A DNA stretch of 59,932 bases, from positions 1 through 59,932 of the forward strand of contig JAOAHS010000011.1 in assembly GCA_026415135.1 (NCBI GenBank). Direction: 5' to 3'. Position 1 is the stretch's first letter, and each line of letters begins with the position of its first letter. This DNA comes from Calditerrivibrio sp. Lineage in GTDB: Bacteria > Chrysiogenota > Deferribacteres > Deferribacterales > Calditerrivibrionaceae. The position numbers and the translations under genes are program-made. Below the pieces are notes generated by a model. The model had not been told where the DNA came from. It saw only the letters and a program-made list of their open reading frames with translations, and made no database searches. Positions 20,868-29,475 of the stretch are shown here, piece by piece.

Positions 20868-21812
20868 ATGAATTCTATAGATCCAGTTATACTTTTTTTT
20901 ATAATTGGTTTGTTATCAGGGCTACTTAAATCAAACCTAAGATTACCATCTGCAATTTATGATTTCTTAAGTATTGTATTACTTTTATCGATAGGGATCA
21001 AAGGGGGTATAGAGCTAGCTAAAAGCAGTATAGTATCTCTTTTACCGCAAATTATTACCTCAGTTTCAGTGGGTATTTTTCTGCCTATTATAGCCTTTTT
21101 TGTTCTTTTTAAAGTATTCAAGCTAAGTAGAGCTGATTCTGCTTCTATAGCAGCACATTACGGTTCTGTTAGTGTTGGTACGTATGCTGTTGCTGTTGCA
21201 TATATGATCAATAGAAATATTTTTTTTGAACAGCACATGCCATTGTTGTTAGCGATTATGGAAGTTCCAGCAATCATTATAGGAATCATCTTGGCTAAGG
21301 GCTTTAGTTACGAGGAAAACTGGAAGCAGATTCTCCATGATGTCTTTTTAGGAAAAGGGATCGTTTTATTGGTTGGAGGGATTATTATAGGCTTGGTTGC
21401 TGGAGAGCAAGGTATAGCTAATATTAAGGGGTTTTATATTGATCTTTTTAAGGGCTTTTTAACACTATTTTTATTGGAAATGGGAATACTTGCTTCGATG
21501 CAAATGAAGTCGGCTACAAAATATTTTGTCCCAATTTTGATATTTGGTATATGCATGCCTATCTTTTCAGGCGTTGTTGGGGTTTTATTGGGAGCGATTA
21601 ACGGTTTATCTGTAGGTGGGACAGCGATGTTTGGTGTGCTTTGTGCGAGCGCATCTTATATAGCAGTACCAGCTGCTATGAGGATTGCATTACCTGAAGC
21701 AAATCCTACATTGTCCCTATTAGCATCTTTGGGAGTTACATTCCCTTTTAATATCATTTTAGGTATACCTATCTATTACAAGTTAGCAATATATGTAAAC
21801 AATTTTATATGA
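20868..21812 (+). CDS. sbtA: SbtA-family sodium-dependent bicarbonate transporter
   Basis: The 314-aa product has about ten hydrophobic segments and SbtA-family landmarks: LLSIGIKGGIEL in the first inverted repeat, AAHYGSVSVGTYAVA, and in the second repeat LFLLEMGILASMQ and GVLCASASYIAVPAAMRIALPEANPTL. SbtA transporters, first described in cyanobacteria, import bicarbonate with sodium. Here the neighbours are a PII-like partner and purK-purE, and PurK consumes bicarbonate. No autotrophy genes are visible in the window, so supply of bicarbonate to carboxylases is the likely purpose (inference). Confidence 0.82.
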   Translation: MNSIDPVILFFIIGLLSGLLKSNLRLPSAIYDFLSIVLLLSIGIKGGIELAKSSIVSLLPQIITSVSVGIFLPIIAFFVLFKVFKLSRADSASIAAHYGSVSVGTYAVAVAYMINRNIFFEQHMPLLLAIMEVPAIIIGIILAKGFSYEENWKQILHDVFLGKGIVLLVGGIIIGLVAGEQGIANIKGFYIDLFKGFLTLFLLEMGILASMQMKSATKYFVPILIFGICMPIFSGVVGVLLGAINGLSVGGTAMFGVLCASASYIAVPAAMRIALPEANPTLSLLASLGVTFPFNIILGIPIYYKLAIYVNNFI

Positions 21813-21820
21813 GGTAACAT

Positions 21821-22123
21821 ATGCTTACACATACCAAAAAGAAATTGACAATTGTTACTGAAGCAATATTAGAGGAGATAATTATAAAAGATTTAGAATC
21901 TCTTGGTGTTAAAGGGTATACCGTGACAGATGCTCGAGGTAAAGGAAGTAGAGGGATGAGAAATGCTTCATGGGAAGCATCCAGTAACATAAAGGTTGAA
22001 GTAATTTGTGACGAGAGTCTTGTGGCTAACATATACACTTCTATGAAGGAGAAATATTATAAGAATTATGCTATGATTTTATATGTGGAAAATGTAGAAG
22101 TATGGAGGGAACATAAGTTTTAG
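21821..22123 (+). CDS. sbtB: SbtB-like PII-family regulator of the bicarbonate transporter
   Basis: This 100-aa PII-like protein has a core beta-alpha-beta start (KKLTIVTEAILEEIIIKDLESLGVKGYTVTDA) and a T-loop region DARGKGSRGMRN, then SNIKVEVICDESL. In cyanobacteria SbtB is a trimer that binds cAMP, AMP, ADP or ATP and gates SbtA. The redox-active C-terminal extension with paired cysteines found in some SbtB proteins is absent; the chain ends at VEVWREHKF. It lies eight bases after sbtA, with a GAGGT site, and 12 bases before purK. Confidence 0.8.
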   Translation: MLTHTKKKLTIVTEAILEEIIIKDLESLGVKGYTVTDARGKGSRGMRNASWEASSNIKVEVICDESLVANIYTSMKEKYYKNYAMILYVENVEVWREHKF

Positions 22124-22135
22124 CAAAGGACTGTG

Positions 22136-23302
22136 ATGGAAAAGTTAAAAGATAAATTGATGAGGTCATCCCTTAAAATAGGGATCATAGCTGGTGGACA
22201 GCTTGGAAAAATGCTTATTCAAGAGGCAAGCAAGTGGGATATAGCAACGTATGTTCTTGATGCAGACCCGGAGTGTCCTGCTGGGGCACTGGCCACAAAA
22301 TATATAAAAGGTAAACATACAGATTTCAAAGATGTTTATGAGTTTGGAAAAGAGGTGGATCTATTAACCTTTGAGATAGAGTCGGTGAATATAGATGCTC
22401 TTAAACAGCTGCAGCAAGAGGGGGTACAAATATCACCAAAACCTTTTATCCTTGAGATAATCCAAGACAAAGGTTTACAAAAACAGTTCTTATTTAAAAA
22501 CGATATAAACACCGCATCTTTCAAGCTTTATAACGGTAGGGACGAGATTCTTGATGCCCTTAAAAAAGGGGCAATTAAGTTACCTTTTGTTCAAAAGTTG
22601 AGAAAGGGTGGATATGATGGTAAAGGTGTAATTGTTATAGAAGATGAAAGGAAGCTTAATGATGTAGTTGATGTGCCATCTGTTGTTGAAAAAAAGGTTG
22701 ATATTGACAAAGAGGTTTCACTCATTATTGGTAGAAACAATTCAGGAGATATCAGATGCTACCCTGTAGTGGAGATGGTCTTTGATCCTACTGCAAATCT
22801 ATTAGATAAGCTTATCAGTCCTGGAAATATTGAACAAGCTCAGGTTAGGAAGATGGAAGAGTTGGCCATGAAGATTGTAAACTCCTTGGAAGTTGAAGGG
22901 GTTCTGGCTATTGAGTTTTTCATTGATAAAAATGGTGAAGTACTGGTAAACGAGATGGCCCCCAGACCCCATAACAGTGGTCATCACACCCTCGAAAGTG
23001 TCATGACTTCCCAGTTTGAACAGCATCTAAGAGGTATCCTTGATCTACCTTTGGGTAGTACCAAGATCATAAAGCCTTCGGTGATGATAAATATCCTTGG
23101 AGAGGATGGTTACGAAGGGCCGGTAAGGTACGAGGGGTTGGAAGAGTTATTCCGGATGGAAGGTGTTAATATTCATCTTTATGGTAAGAAGATAACTAGG
23201 CCCTATAGAAAGATGGGTCATATTACTGTACTGGGTGATAGTATAGAAGAGGCGAGTTTAAAAGCTGAAGAGATAAAGAAAAAAATAAAGGTAAGATCAT
23301 GA
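22136..23302 (+). CDS. purK: N5-carboxyaminoimidazole ribonucleotide synthetase
   Basis: PurK is an ATP-grasp enzyme that makes N5-CAIR from AIR, ATP and bicarbonate. Visible are the N-terminal pre-ATP-grasp loop IGIIAGGQLGKML, the ATP-grasp core LRKGGYDGKGV and IEFFIDKNGEVLVNEMAPRPHNSGHHTLE carrying the magnesium ligands, and the C-terminal MGHITVLG. ATG at 22136 is chosen over GTG at 22133 because AAGGA ends five bases upstream. It overlaps purE by four bases. Its link to sbtAB joins a bicarbonate consumer to a bicarbonate importer. Confidence 0.95.
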   Translation: MEKLKDKLMRSSLKIGIIAGGQLGKMLIQEASKWDIATYVLDADPECPAGALATKYIKGKHTDFKDVYEFGKEVDLLTFEIESVNIDALKQLQQEGVQISPKPFILEIIQDKGLQKQFLFKNDINTASFKLYNGRDEILDALKKGAIKLPFVQKLRKGGYDGKGVIVIEDERKLNDVVDVPSVVEKKVDIDKEVSLIIGRNNSGDIRCYPVVEMVFDPTANLLDKLISPGNIEQAQVRKMEELAMKIVNSLEVEGVLAIEFFIDKNGEVLVNEMAPRPHNSGHHTLESVMTSQFEQHLRGILDLPLGSTKIIKPSVMINILGEDGYEGPVRYEGLEELFRMEGVNIHLYGKKITRPYRKMGHITVLGDSIEEASLKAEEIKKKIKVRS

Positions 23303-23796
23303 TGAACTTAGTTAGTATTATCATGGGGTCTGATTCAGACCTATCTATTATGAAAGATGCAGCGGAGATACTGGATTATTTTGGGATAAAATACGAAATA
23401 GATATTGTATCTGCCCACCGAACTCCTGATAAGATGTTTGAGTTTGCAATGAATGCCCATAAACGTGGTATAAAAGTTATAATAGCAGGTGCAGGTGGAG
23501 CGGCTCATTTACCCGGAATGGTGGCAGCAATTTCTCCACTACCTGTTATTGGGGTGCCGATTAAATCTAGTAATTCCATTGATGGATGGGATTCAGTATT
23601 ATCTATACTTCAAATGCCAGCAGGAGTACCAGTAGCTACAGTGGCACTAAATGGAGCTAAAAATGCAGGGATATTAGCTGCACAGATAATAGCTACCTCT
23701 GAGACATCGATATTAGAAAAGGTATCAGCCTATAAAGAGGAGCTAAAAAGACAGGTGCATGAAAAAAGTGAAAAGGTAAAAAAGAAAGCTGGTTGA
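23299..23796 (+). CDS. purE: N5-carboxyaminoimidazole ribonucleotide mutase
   Basis: PurE (class I) rearranges N5-CAIR to CAIR. The family signature GSDSDLSIMKDAAEIL is at the N-terminus, SAHRTPDKM carries the catalytic histidine, and AGAGGAAHLPGMVAA and GVPIKSSNSIDGWDSVLSI complete the octameric core. Length (165 aa) is normal, with a lysine-rich tail. Its ATG overlaps the purK stop (ATGA), which indicates translational coupling. No terminator is obvious downstream; a new promoter for ffh follows. Confidence 0.96.
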   Translation: MMNLVSIIMGSDSDLSIMKDAAEILDYFGIKYEIDIVSAHRTPDKMFEFAMNAHKRGIKVIIAGAGGAAHLPGMVAAISPLPVIGVPIKSSNSIDGWDSVLSILQMPAGVPVATVALNGAKNAGILAAQIIATSETSILEKVSAYKEELKRQVHEKSEKVKKKAG

Positions 23797-23851
23797 TATA
23801 CTACAGAATGAATAAAACAGGTATAGCCAAAGTTTAGTGTTAAAAAAAATC

Positions 23852-23880
23852 TTGACAAGATTATTGTTGTTAACTATATT
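23852..23880 (+). promoter_or_regulatory. Strong sigma-70 promoter of the ffh-ribosomal operon
   Basis: A consensus TTGACA (23852-23857) is followed after exactly 17 bases by TATATT (23875-23880). The next gene, ffh, begins at 23927, leaving a leader of about 40 bases. This is among the best promoter matches in the window and probably drives ffh through rplS. Confidence 0.7.
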
Positions 23881-23926
23881 AACCCTCCACAATTAAATAC
23901 GTAGTAGCGGGTGATAAGGTAGAAAG

Positions 23927-25273
23927 ATGTTTGCTGCGCTAAATGAAAAGCTCCAAGGGGTATTTCGTAAACTCCGTGGAGAAGTAAAACTTACTGAGGA
24001 TAATATCAAAGAAGCCATTAAGCAGGTTAGGTTAGCACTGCTTGAGGCCGATGTCCATTATAAAGTTGTAAAAAAATTCATAGAGAATGTCCAATCAAAA
24101 GCCATAGGTGAGATAGTATTAAAGTCTCTTACACCTGATCAAGTCTTTATAAAGCTTGTTCATGATGAACTTGTAGAGATATTAGGTGCAAAAACATCAA
24201 AGATAAATCTAAAGCCTAACCCACCCACTGTAATAATGCTCGTGGGACTTCAGGGCTCCGGTAAGACCACTACAGCAGGTAAGCTTGCAAGATACTTCCA
24301 AAAAGATGGTAGAGATGTCTTGCTGGTTGCAGATGATATATATAGACCTGCAGCCATAGATCAATTGATTGTTTTGGCTAACCAACTCAAGGTGGATGTA
24401 TTTTCAGATAAAAACAGTAAAAATGCGGTGGATATTGCTGTTAGGTCGATCGAACAGGCTAAGAGATCTGCAAAAGATATTGTTGTAATAGATACAGCTG
24501 GGCGTCTGCACATCGATGAAGCGCTAATGGAGGAGCTGAAATCAATAAAAATTGCAGTGGATCCAGATGAAATCCTTTTTGTGGCAGATGCTATGATAGG
24601 GCAAGATGCCGTTAATGTGGCAAAGCAGTTCCATGAGGCATTGGGTATTACCGGGGTTGTTTTTACAAAGCTTGATGGTGATGCCAGAGGTGGAGCAGCT
24701 CTGTCTATAGTGGAAGTTACTGGTGTGCCAATAAAGTTTGTAGGTATGGGGGAAAAGCTGGATGCTTTTGAGCTCTTCCATCCGGACAGAATGGCATCCC
24801 GTATCCTGGGGATGGGGGATGTGGTAACACTTGTAGAAAAAGCTCAGGAAGCCATCGATGCTGATGAAGCAAGGGAGATGGCTAATAAAGTTGGAAAGAC
24901 AGGGTTTGACTTCAACGATCTTTTACAACAGTTTAGAATGATAAAAAAGATGGGTTCCCTCGAATCGATTATGAAACTTATTCCGGGCTTTTCGGCAATG
25001 CCGGATCTGAATATAGATGAGAAACAGTTTAAAAGGATTGAGGCAATCATATTTTCTATGACACCGGAGGAGCGAAAAAAGGCAAGTATAATCAATGGAA
25101 GTAGAAAAAAACGTATAGCTAAGGGGAGCGGTACCTCTGTAAACGATGTAAACAAACTCATTATGCAATTAGATCAGATGAATAAAATGTTGAAAAAATT
25201 TAAAAATAAATTTGGTGGAATGAATAAGCTTGACAAAAGGATGTTCAAGAATATGTTCCCACCAATGCGTTAA
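23927..25273 (+). CDS. ffh: Signal recognition particle protein Ffh (SRP54)
   Basis: Ffh binds the 4.5S RNA and signal sequences of nascent membrane proteins and delivers ribosomes to FtsY. It has the N domain, the NG GTPase with LVGLQGSGKTTTAGKLARY (about residue 105) and VIDTAGRLHID, TKLDGDARGGAALSI, and the methionine-rich M domain from about residue 328 ending in MFKNMFPPMR. Length (448 aa) is typical. It heads a translation-related operon with rpsP, khpA, rimM, trmD and rplS, a very common arrangement. Confidence 0.97.
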   Translation: MFAALNEKLQGVFRKLRGEVKLTEDNIKEAIKQVRLALLEADVHYKVVKKFIENVQSKAIGEIVLKSLTPDQVFIKLVHDELVEILGAKTSKINLKPNPPTVIMLVGLQGSGKTTTAGKLARYFQKDGRDVLLVADDIYRPAAIDQLIVLANQLKVDVFSDKNSKNAVDIAVRSIEQAKRSAKDIVVIDTAGRLHIDEALMEELKSIKIAVDPDEILFVADAMIGQDAVNVAKQFHEALGITGVVFTKLDGDARGGAALSIVEVTGVPIKFVGMGEKLDAFELFHPDRMASRILGMGDVVTLVEKAQEAIDADEAREMANKVGKTGFDFNDLLQQFRMIKKMGSLESIMKLIPGFSAMPDLNIDEKQFKRIEAIIFSMTPEERKKASIINGSRKKRIAKGSGTSVNDVNKLIMQLDQMNKMLKKFKNKFGGMNKLDKRMFKNMFPPMR

Positions 25274-25287
25274 AAGGAGGTGTTTAA

Positions 25288-25548
25288 GTGGCTACAAAGA
25301 TCAGATTACTCAGAATGGGGCGTAAAAAAAGACCTTTTTATAGGATCGTGGTGGCTGATAGTAGAGCAAAAAGGGATGGTAGTTTTGTAGATATAGTTGG
25401 ATATTACAACCCCTTACCTGATCCAGCAGAGGTAAAGATCGATGAAGAAAAAGCGTTAAAGTGGCTAAAAACCGGTGCTATCCCTACAGATACTGTGAGA
25501 AGCCTTTTTTCAAAAGCCGGCATAATCAAAAAATTTGTAGAACAATAA
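25288..25548 (+). CDS. rpsP: 30S ribosomal protein S16
   Basis: The 86-aa product opens with the S16 signature [29 protein letters not shown] and continues with [10 protein letters not shown]. The start is GTG at 25288, supported by an extended AAAAGGAGGTG site directly upstream. It is 14 bases after ffh and 26 before khpA. Confidence 0.97.
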   Translation: MATKIRLLRMGRKKRPFYRIVVADSRAKRDGSFVDIVGYYNPLPDPAEVKIDEEKALKWLKTGAIPTDTVRSLFSKAGIIKKFVEQ

Positions 25549-25574
25549 GAGAAAACAGATAATGGAGGTGCCAG

Positions 25575-25805
25575 ATGAAACAGTTAGTAGAATTCATAGT
25601 TAAGTCTCTTGTGGATAAGCCTGATCAGGTTCAGGTTAGAGAAGTTGATGGTGAGAAGACCACGGTTATTGAATTGAGAGTGGATCCTGCAGACCTTGGG
25701 AAAGTAATAGGTAAGCAGGGAAGAACTGCAAGATCAATTAGAACAATTTTAGGTGCTGCAGGAATCAAAAAGGGTAAAAGGGTAGTTCTTGAAATCCTTG
25801 AATAA
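25575..25805 (+). CDS. khpA: KH-domain RNA-binding protein KhpA
   Basis: This 76-aa protein is a single type-II KH domain: [16 protein letters not shown] at the start and the RNA-binding [18 protein letters not shown] loop (GxxG as GKQG). KhpA, often with KhpB/Jag, binds many RNAs and affects cell division or elongation in Gram-positives; its role here is inferred from the family. It has the usual position between rpsP and rimM. A strong hairpin terminator follows its stop codon. Confidence 0.93.
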   Translation: MKQLVEFIVKSLVDKPDQVQVREVDGEKTTVIELRVDPADLGKVIGKQGRTARSIRTILGAAGIKKGKRVVLEILE

Positions 25806-25810
25806 ATCAG

Positions 25811-25832
25811 GAGCCCGAAAGGGCTCTTTTTT
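25811..25832 (+). terminator. Rho-independent terminator between khpA and rimM
   Basis: GAGCCC (25811-25816), loop GAAA, GGGCTC (25821-25826) and six T residues form a textbook terminator. The rimM ATG is only nine bases past the T run. Since no separate promoter is evident for rimM, the element probably acts as an attenuator that lowers readthrough into rimM-trmD-rplS. Confidence 0.85.
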
Positions 25833-25841
25833 GACGAAAAG

Positions 25842-26357
25842 ATGAAGTTTATCAGGATAGGTTATATTAAAGGTACTCATGGGCTTGATGGTGAAATGAA
25901 GATTGTGATGAATACTGACAATATAGATCTAATTGATAAATTGGACTATCTTATGTTGGGCAAGGAACGGAAGGTGCTTTTTTCTGATGAAATAGAATAT
26001 CTCGAACCTCAGAAAGATATGTATCTTGTCAAATTAAAGACGTTAAATGATATAGATGCTGCCTCTAAATATAAAGGTTTTGAAGTTCTAATACCTGAAT
26101 CTGTGCTGCCGAATGAGGCTGAGGATGAAGTCTATTGGTTTAAGATAGATGGGGCAAAAGTTGTTGACCAAAAGGGGGCTGAAATTGGCATTTTATGTGA
26201 TTACATAGAGTCAGGTAGTGTTGATGTGTTTCGAATTAAAGCAGGGGATGGTAAATTCTACCTCATATCTAACAATAAAGATCATGTAATCAGTATCAAT
26301 GTGGAACAAAAGGTTGTAGTGATAAATGAAGATGGGCTCGTGGATGAAGATCTATAA
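25842..26357 (+). CDS. rimM: 16S rRNA processing/ribosome maturation factor RimM
   Basis: RimM helps assemble the head of the 30S subunit and binds S19. The 171-aa product begins with IRIGYIKGTHGLDGEMKI, the typical RimM N-terminal motif, and has the PRC-barrel-like C-terminal half with IGILCDYIESGSVDVFRIKAGDG. It lacks a clear Shine-Dalgarno sequence, since the terminator T tract and GACGAAAAG precede its ATG. It overlaps trmD by 14 bases. Confidence 0.92.
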   Translation: MKFIRIGYIKGTHGLDGEMKIVMNTDNIDLIDKLDYLMLGKERKVLFSDEIEYLEPQKDMYLVKLKTLNDIDAASKYKGFEVLIPESVLPNEAEDEVYWFKIDGAKVVDQKGAEIGILCDYIESGSVDVFRIKAGDGKFYLISNNKDHVISINVEQKVVVINEDGLVDEDL

Positions 26358-27648
26358 CGTGGTCACTATTTTTCCGGAAATGATGGATAGTATTTTTAAA
26401 TATGGGGTTCTCTCTAAAGGGATCGAATCCGGTCTATTTAGGGTAAACTCCATCAATTTAAGGGATTATACCGAAGATAGACATAAGACTGTGGATGACT
26501 ATCAGTATGGTGGTGGACATGGTCTTGTTATGAAACCGGAGCCCATTTACAAGGCACTTATGGATATAAAATCAAAATATTCAAACACAAGGGTGATTTT
26601 TTTGGATCCAAGGGGAGAGCGTTTTACCCAGAAGACAGCAGAGCGTTTAAACAGCTATGAAAATATTACATTTGTATGTGGTAGATATGAAGGGATTGAT
26701 GATAGGGTTAGACAGCTTATGGCTGATGAGATGATCTCGGTGGGGGACTTTATTCTCACAGGCGGTGAGTTGGCGGCTGCAGTGATTATAGATGCGGTTG
26801 CAAGACTGATTCCGGAAGTGCTGGGAGATGAAAATTCACCCCATGAGGAATCGTTTACCACAGGGCTTTTAGAATACCCCCATTACACGAGACCTGCAGA
26901 GTTTATGGGGATGAAGGTTCCAGATGTTCTTATTTCTGGGAACCATGAAGAGATTAGGAAATGGCGCCTGACAGAATCTATAAAAACTACTTTACAAAAT
27001 CGCCCAGATATGATATTTAAAAAATCTTTCTCTAGGGAAGAAGAGCAGATATTGTGGTCCCTTACTAGGGGGTCGAAGAGAAGACTCGATATTTATGTGG
27101 CTCTCATGCACTATCCCATGAGAGATAAGGAAGGGAATGTGGTTACCACATCGATCACCAACATGGATCTACATGACATCTCCAGATCCTGTAGGACCTT
27201 TGGTGCTAAGAACTACTATGTGGTAAATCCTTTGCCTGCTCAGAGGGAGATTGCCCAGAGAGTGGTAAAGCACTGGGTGAAAGGGTATGGTGCAGAGTAT
27301 AATGAGAATAGAAAAGAGGCATTTGAATATACTATAATCACAGATAGCCTTACTTCTGTTATAAAGGATATAGAGGAAAAAGAGGGTAGTAGACCAACGA
27401 TTATAGCGACAACGGCAAGGTATCAGGAGAAGGCTATAAAATTGGAAAAGCTCAAAGAGATAGCAGATAACCCCATTTTGATCCTTTTTGGGACAGGTTG
27501 GGGGTTTACAAAAGATGTGTTGGAGTTTGCAGATTATGTATTTGAGCCGATATATGGTGCCGGTGATTTTAACCATCTGTCGGTGAGAAGTGCTGTGGCT
27601 ATATATTTGGATAGAATAAATAGATCGTTTCAGGAGGATATATTATGA
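26344..27648 (+). CDS. trmD: TrmD tRNA (guanine37-N1)-methyltransferase fused to a TM1570-like SPOUT methyltransferase
   Basis: Residues 1 to about 232 are a complete Trm[25 protein letters not shown], the SAM-binding knot [10 protein letters not shown] and [14 protein letters not shown], then [10 protein letters not shown]. TrmD makes m1G37 in tRNAs and prevents frameshifting. Residues about 246-434 form a second knotted methyltransferase domain of the kind seen as a separate protein in Thermotoga (TM1570, Pfam Methyltrn_RNA_4): [27 protein letters not shown] and [15 protein letters not shown]. The RNA target of that domain is not known to me. I place the start at 26344 (MKIYNVV); an in-frame ATG at 26326 would add six atypical residues. 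It overlaps rplS by four bases. Confidence 0.93.
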   Translation: MKIYNVVTIFPEMMDSIFKYGVLSKGIESGLFRVNSINLRDYTEDRHKTVDDYQYGGGHGLVMKPEPIYKALMDIKSKYSNTRVIFLDPRGERFTQKTAERLNSYENITFVCGRYEGIDDRVRQLMADEMISVGDFILTGGELAAAVIIDAVARLIPEVLGDENSPHEESFTTGLLEYPHYTRPAEFMGMKVPDVLISGNHEEIRKWRLTESIKTTLQNRPDMIFKKSFSREEEQILWSLTRGSKRRLDIYVALMHYPMRDKEGNVVTTSITNMDLHDISRSCRTFGAKNYYVVNPLPAQREIAQRVVKHWVKGYGAEYNENRKEAFEYTIITDSLTSVIKDIEEKEGSRPTIIATTARYQEKAIKLEKLKEIADNPILILFGTGWGFTKDVLEFADYVFEPIYGAGDFNHLSVRSAVAIYLDRINRSFQEDIL

Positions 27649-28001
27649 AAAATAAGCTTATCGAAGCTGTTGAAGCTGAGGTAAAAACAAAAGAGATACC
27701 AACTTTTAGAGTTGGGGATACAGTGGTGGTAAATTTTAGAATTGTTGAAGGTAACAAAGAGAGGGTTCAGCCATATAAAGGGCTTGTGATTGCTATTCAT
27801 AGAAATGGTGCCTCCTCTACATTTACTGTTAGAAAAGTAGTTGGTGATGTTGGCGTGGAGAGGATTTTTCCCCTTTATTCCCCACGGATAGAAAGTATAG
27901 AGGTGGAAAGAAGTGGTAAAGTTAGAAGAGCCAAGCTTTACTATATGAGGAAGCTAAGGGGCAAGGCTACGAGATTAAAAGAGAGAAGAAAAGGTTTTTA
28001 A
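27645..28001 (+). CDS. rplS: 50S ribosomal protein L19
   Basis: The 118-aa product has the L19 core: [52 protein letters not shown] and [20 protein letters not shown]19 lies at the interface between the two subunits. The ATG overlaps the stop of trmD (ATGA) and CAGGAGG lies about seven bases before it. Confidence 0.97.
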   Translation: MKNKLIEAVEAEVKTKEIPTFRVGDTVVVNFRIVEGNKERVQPYKGLVIAIHRNGASSTFTVRKVVGDVGVERIFPLYSPRIESIEVERSGKVRRAKLYYMRKLRGKATRLKERRKGF

Positions 28002-28003
28002 TA

Positions 28004-28033
28004 TTGACAAAAAATGTATTTAAATAATATAAA
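28004..28033 (+). promoter_or_regulatory. Putative sigma-70 promoter of rplM-rpsI
   Basis: TTGACA (28004-28009) and TATAAA (28028-28033) are separated by 18 bases in the 56-base gap after rplS. A GAGGTAGG ribosome-binding site follows before the rplM ATG. Confidence 0.6.
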
Positions 28034-28057
28034 ATTTAGAATTAAAGAGGTAGGATA

Positions 28058-28483
28058 ATGAAAACTACATGGATTAAAGAAAATGCACCTAAACAGTGGT
28101 ATGAGGTAGATGCCACAGGTAAAGTTTTAGGCAGGTTAGCATCCGAAATAGCTATGATCCTCATGGGCAAAAGAAAGGCTATTTATACACCTTTCATAGA
28201 CTCAGGGGACTTTGTTATAGTAACCAATGCGAGTAAAATTAGGGTTAGTGGTAATAAGCTAAAAGATAAGAAATACTATTGGCATTCCGGGTATTTTGGT
28301 GGTATTAAAGAGAGAACTTTGGAGAAGATGCTTCAGGAGAAGCCAGAAGAGGTTATATACCTTGCAGTAAAAAGGATGCTACCTAAGACGAGATTGGGCA
28401 GACATATGCTTAAAAAGCTAAAAGTTTATAATTCAGCAGAGCATCCTCACGCAGCCCAAAAGCCCATCAAGATAGAGATTTAA
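28058..28483 (+). CDS. rplM: 50S ribosomal protein L13
   Basis: The 141-aa product has L13 motifs: [38 protein letters not shown], and [22 protein letters not shown]13 is an early-assembling 23S-binding protein. As in most bacteria it is immediately followed by rpsI, 11 bases away. Confidence 0.97.
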   Translation: MKTTWIKENAPKQWYEVDATGKVLGRLASEIAMILMGKRKAIYTPFIDSGDFVIVTNASKIRVSGNKLKDKKYYWHSGYFGGIKERTLEKMLQEKPEEVIYLAVKRMLPKTRLGRHMLKKLKVYNSAEHPHAAQKPIKIEI

Positions 28484-28494
28484 GGAGGAAGTTG

Positions 28495-28884
28495 ATGTCA
28501 AACTATTTTTATGGAACAGGAAGAAGGAAGACTTCTGTAGCAAGGGTTTTTATAAAGCAGGGTTCTGGTAACATTTCTGTAAACGGAAAAAGTCTTGAGG
28601 ACTATTTTGAAAGACCGGTTTTAAGGCAGATAGTTTTACAACCTATTGAAACATTGGGTGCTACAGGTAAGTATGATATATTTGTGACAGTGGCTGGTGG
28701 TGGGAAAACCGGTCAAGCTGGTGCCATAAGGCATGGCCTTGCAAGAGCTCTTGTGCAACTTGATCCAAATAATAGAAAGCCATTGAAGATTCAGGGCTTC
28801 CTTACTCGAGATCCGAGAATGGTGGAAAGGAAGAAGATGGGGAAACCAAAAGCAAGAAGGGATTCCCAGTTTTCAAAGCGTTAA
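28495..28884 (+). CDS. rpsI: 30S ribosomal protein S9
   Basis: S9 reaches the P-site tRNA with its basic C-terminal tail, seen here as [16 protein letters not shown]. The start [16 protein letters not shown] and [19 protein letters not shown] are family hallmarks. ATG at 28495 is preferred to TTG at 28492 because AAGGAGGAA ends four bases before it. A strong terminator follows. Confidence 0.97.
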   Translation: MSNYFYGTGRRKTSVARVFIKQGSGNISVNGKSLEDYFERPVLRQIVLQPIETLGATGKYDIFVTVAGGGKTGQAGAIRHGLARALVQLDPNNRKPLKIQGFLTRDPRMVERKKMGKPKARRDSQFSKR

Positions 28885-28905
28885 TAGTTATAGAGATATA
28901 TTACA

Positions 28906-28928
28906 GCGGGGTTATACCCCGCATTTTT
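28906..28928. terminator. Rho-independent terminator after rpsI
   Basis: GCGGGG (28906-28911), loop TTATA, CCCCGC (28917-28922) followed by ATTTTTAT. The stem lies between rpsI and the convergent isochorismatase-like gene, whose stop is at 28927-28929, so it may act on both strands. Confidence 0.8.
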
Positions 28929-29475
28929 ATTCTTTGATAATCCTAAGGGCTTCTTTAAATTCGTCTGTTCCGCCTTTTTCAAGTAGCTGGAAAATAACAG
29001 TTTCCGTGTTTGTGATGATAGCGCCTGCGTTTTCTAAATATCTCAGGGCATTTTTCCAATTATATTTTTTTGTGGAGAGTACGGCATCTGAGACAATAAA
29101 AACTTTGTAATCGGAATCCAATAGATCCAAAGCGGTTTGAAGTACACAGACATGGGATTCCATACCGCTGATGATCACGTTAGGATTGTCGGTGTTGAAA
29201 TAATCGAAAAATCCCTCTTGTCTAACTGCAGAGAAATAGATCTTTTCAAAGTATCGATTTCCTAAGATATCGGTAATCTCTTTTACTGTATTACCGAGCC
29301 CATTTGTATAGTGTTGGGTGATAAAATAGGGGAGATTTAAAAGTTTTGCTATTTTGGCAAGCTTGATAATATTGCGCAGTTTTTCATGGTATATAAGACT
29401 ATCCATGGCTGGGACTAACTTTTCTTGAATATCAATAAATAACAATGAGCTGTTGTTTAATTTTGGGAAAAACAT
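28927..29475 (-). CDS. Isochorismatase-like (cysteine) hydrolase family protein
   Basis: The 182-aa product has the family layout: a catalytic Asp in LLFIDIQEKLVPAM (YcaC-like), then TQHYTNGLGNTVKEI, and the nucleophile region ISGMESHVCVLQTALDLL with the cysteine in the conserved H-V-C-V context. The lysine normally found in the triad region is replaced locally by FSAVRQEGF, so catalysis should not be assumed to match a specific nicotinamidase or isochorismatase. It is the last gene of an operon with a hybrid kinase and a solute-binding protein (one-base overlap with the kinase). Confidence 0.82.
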   Translation of the reverse strand: MFFPKLNNSSLLFIDIQEKLVPAMDSLIYHEKLRNIIKLAKIAKLLNLPYFITQHYTNGLGNTVKEITDILGNRYFEKIYFSAVRQEGFFDYFNTDNPNVIISGMESHVCVLQTALDLLDSDYKVFIVSDAVLSTKKYNWKNALRYLENAGAIITNTETVIFQLLEKGGTDEFKEALRIIKE

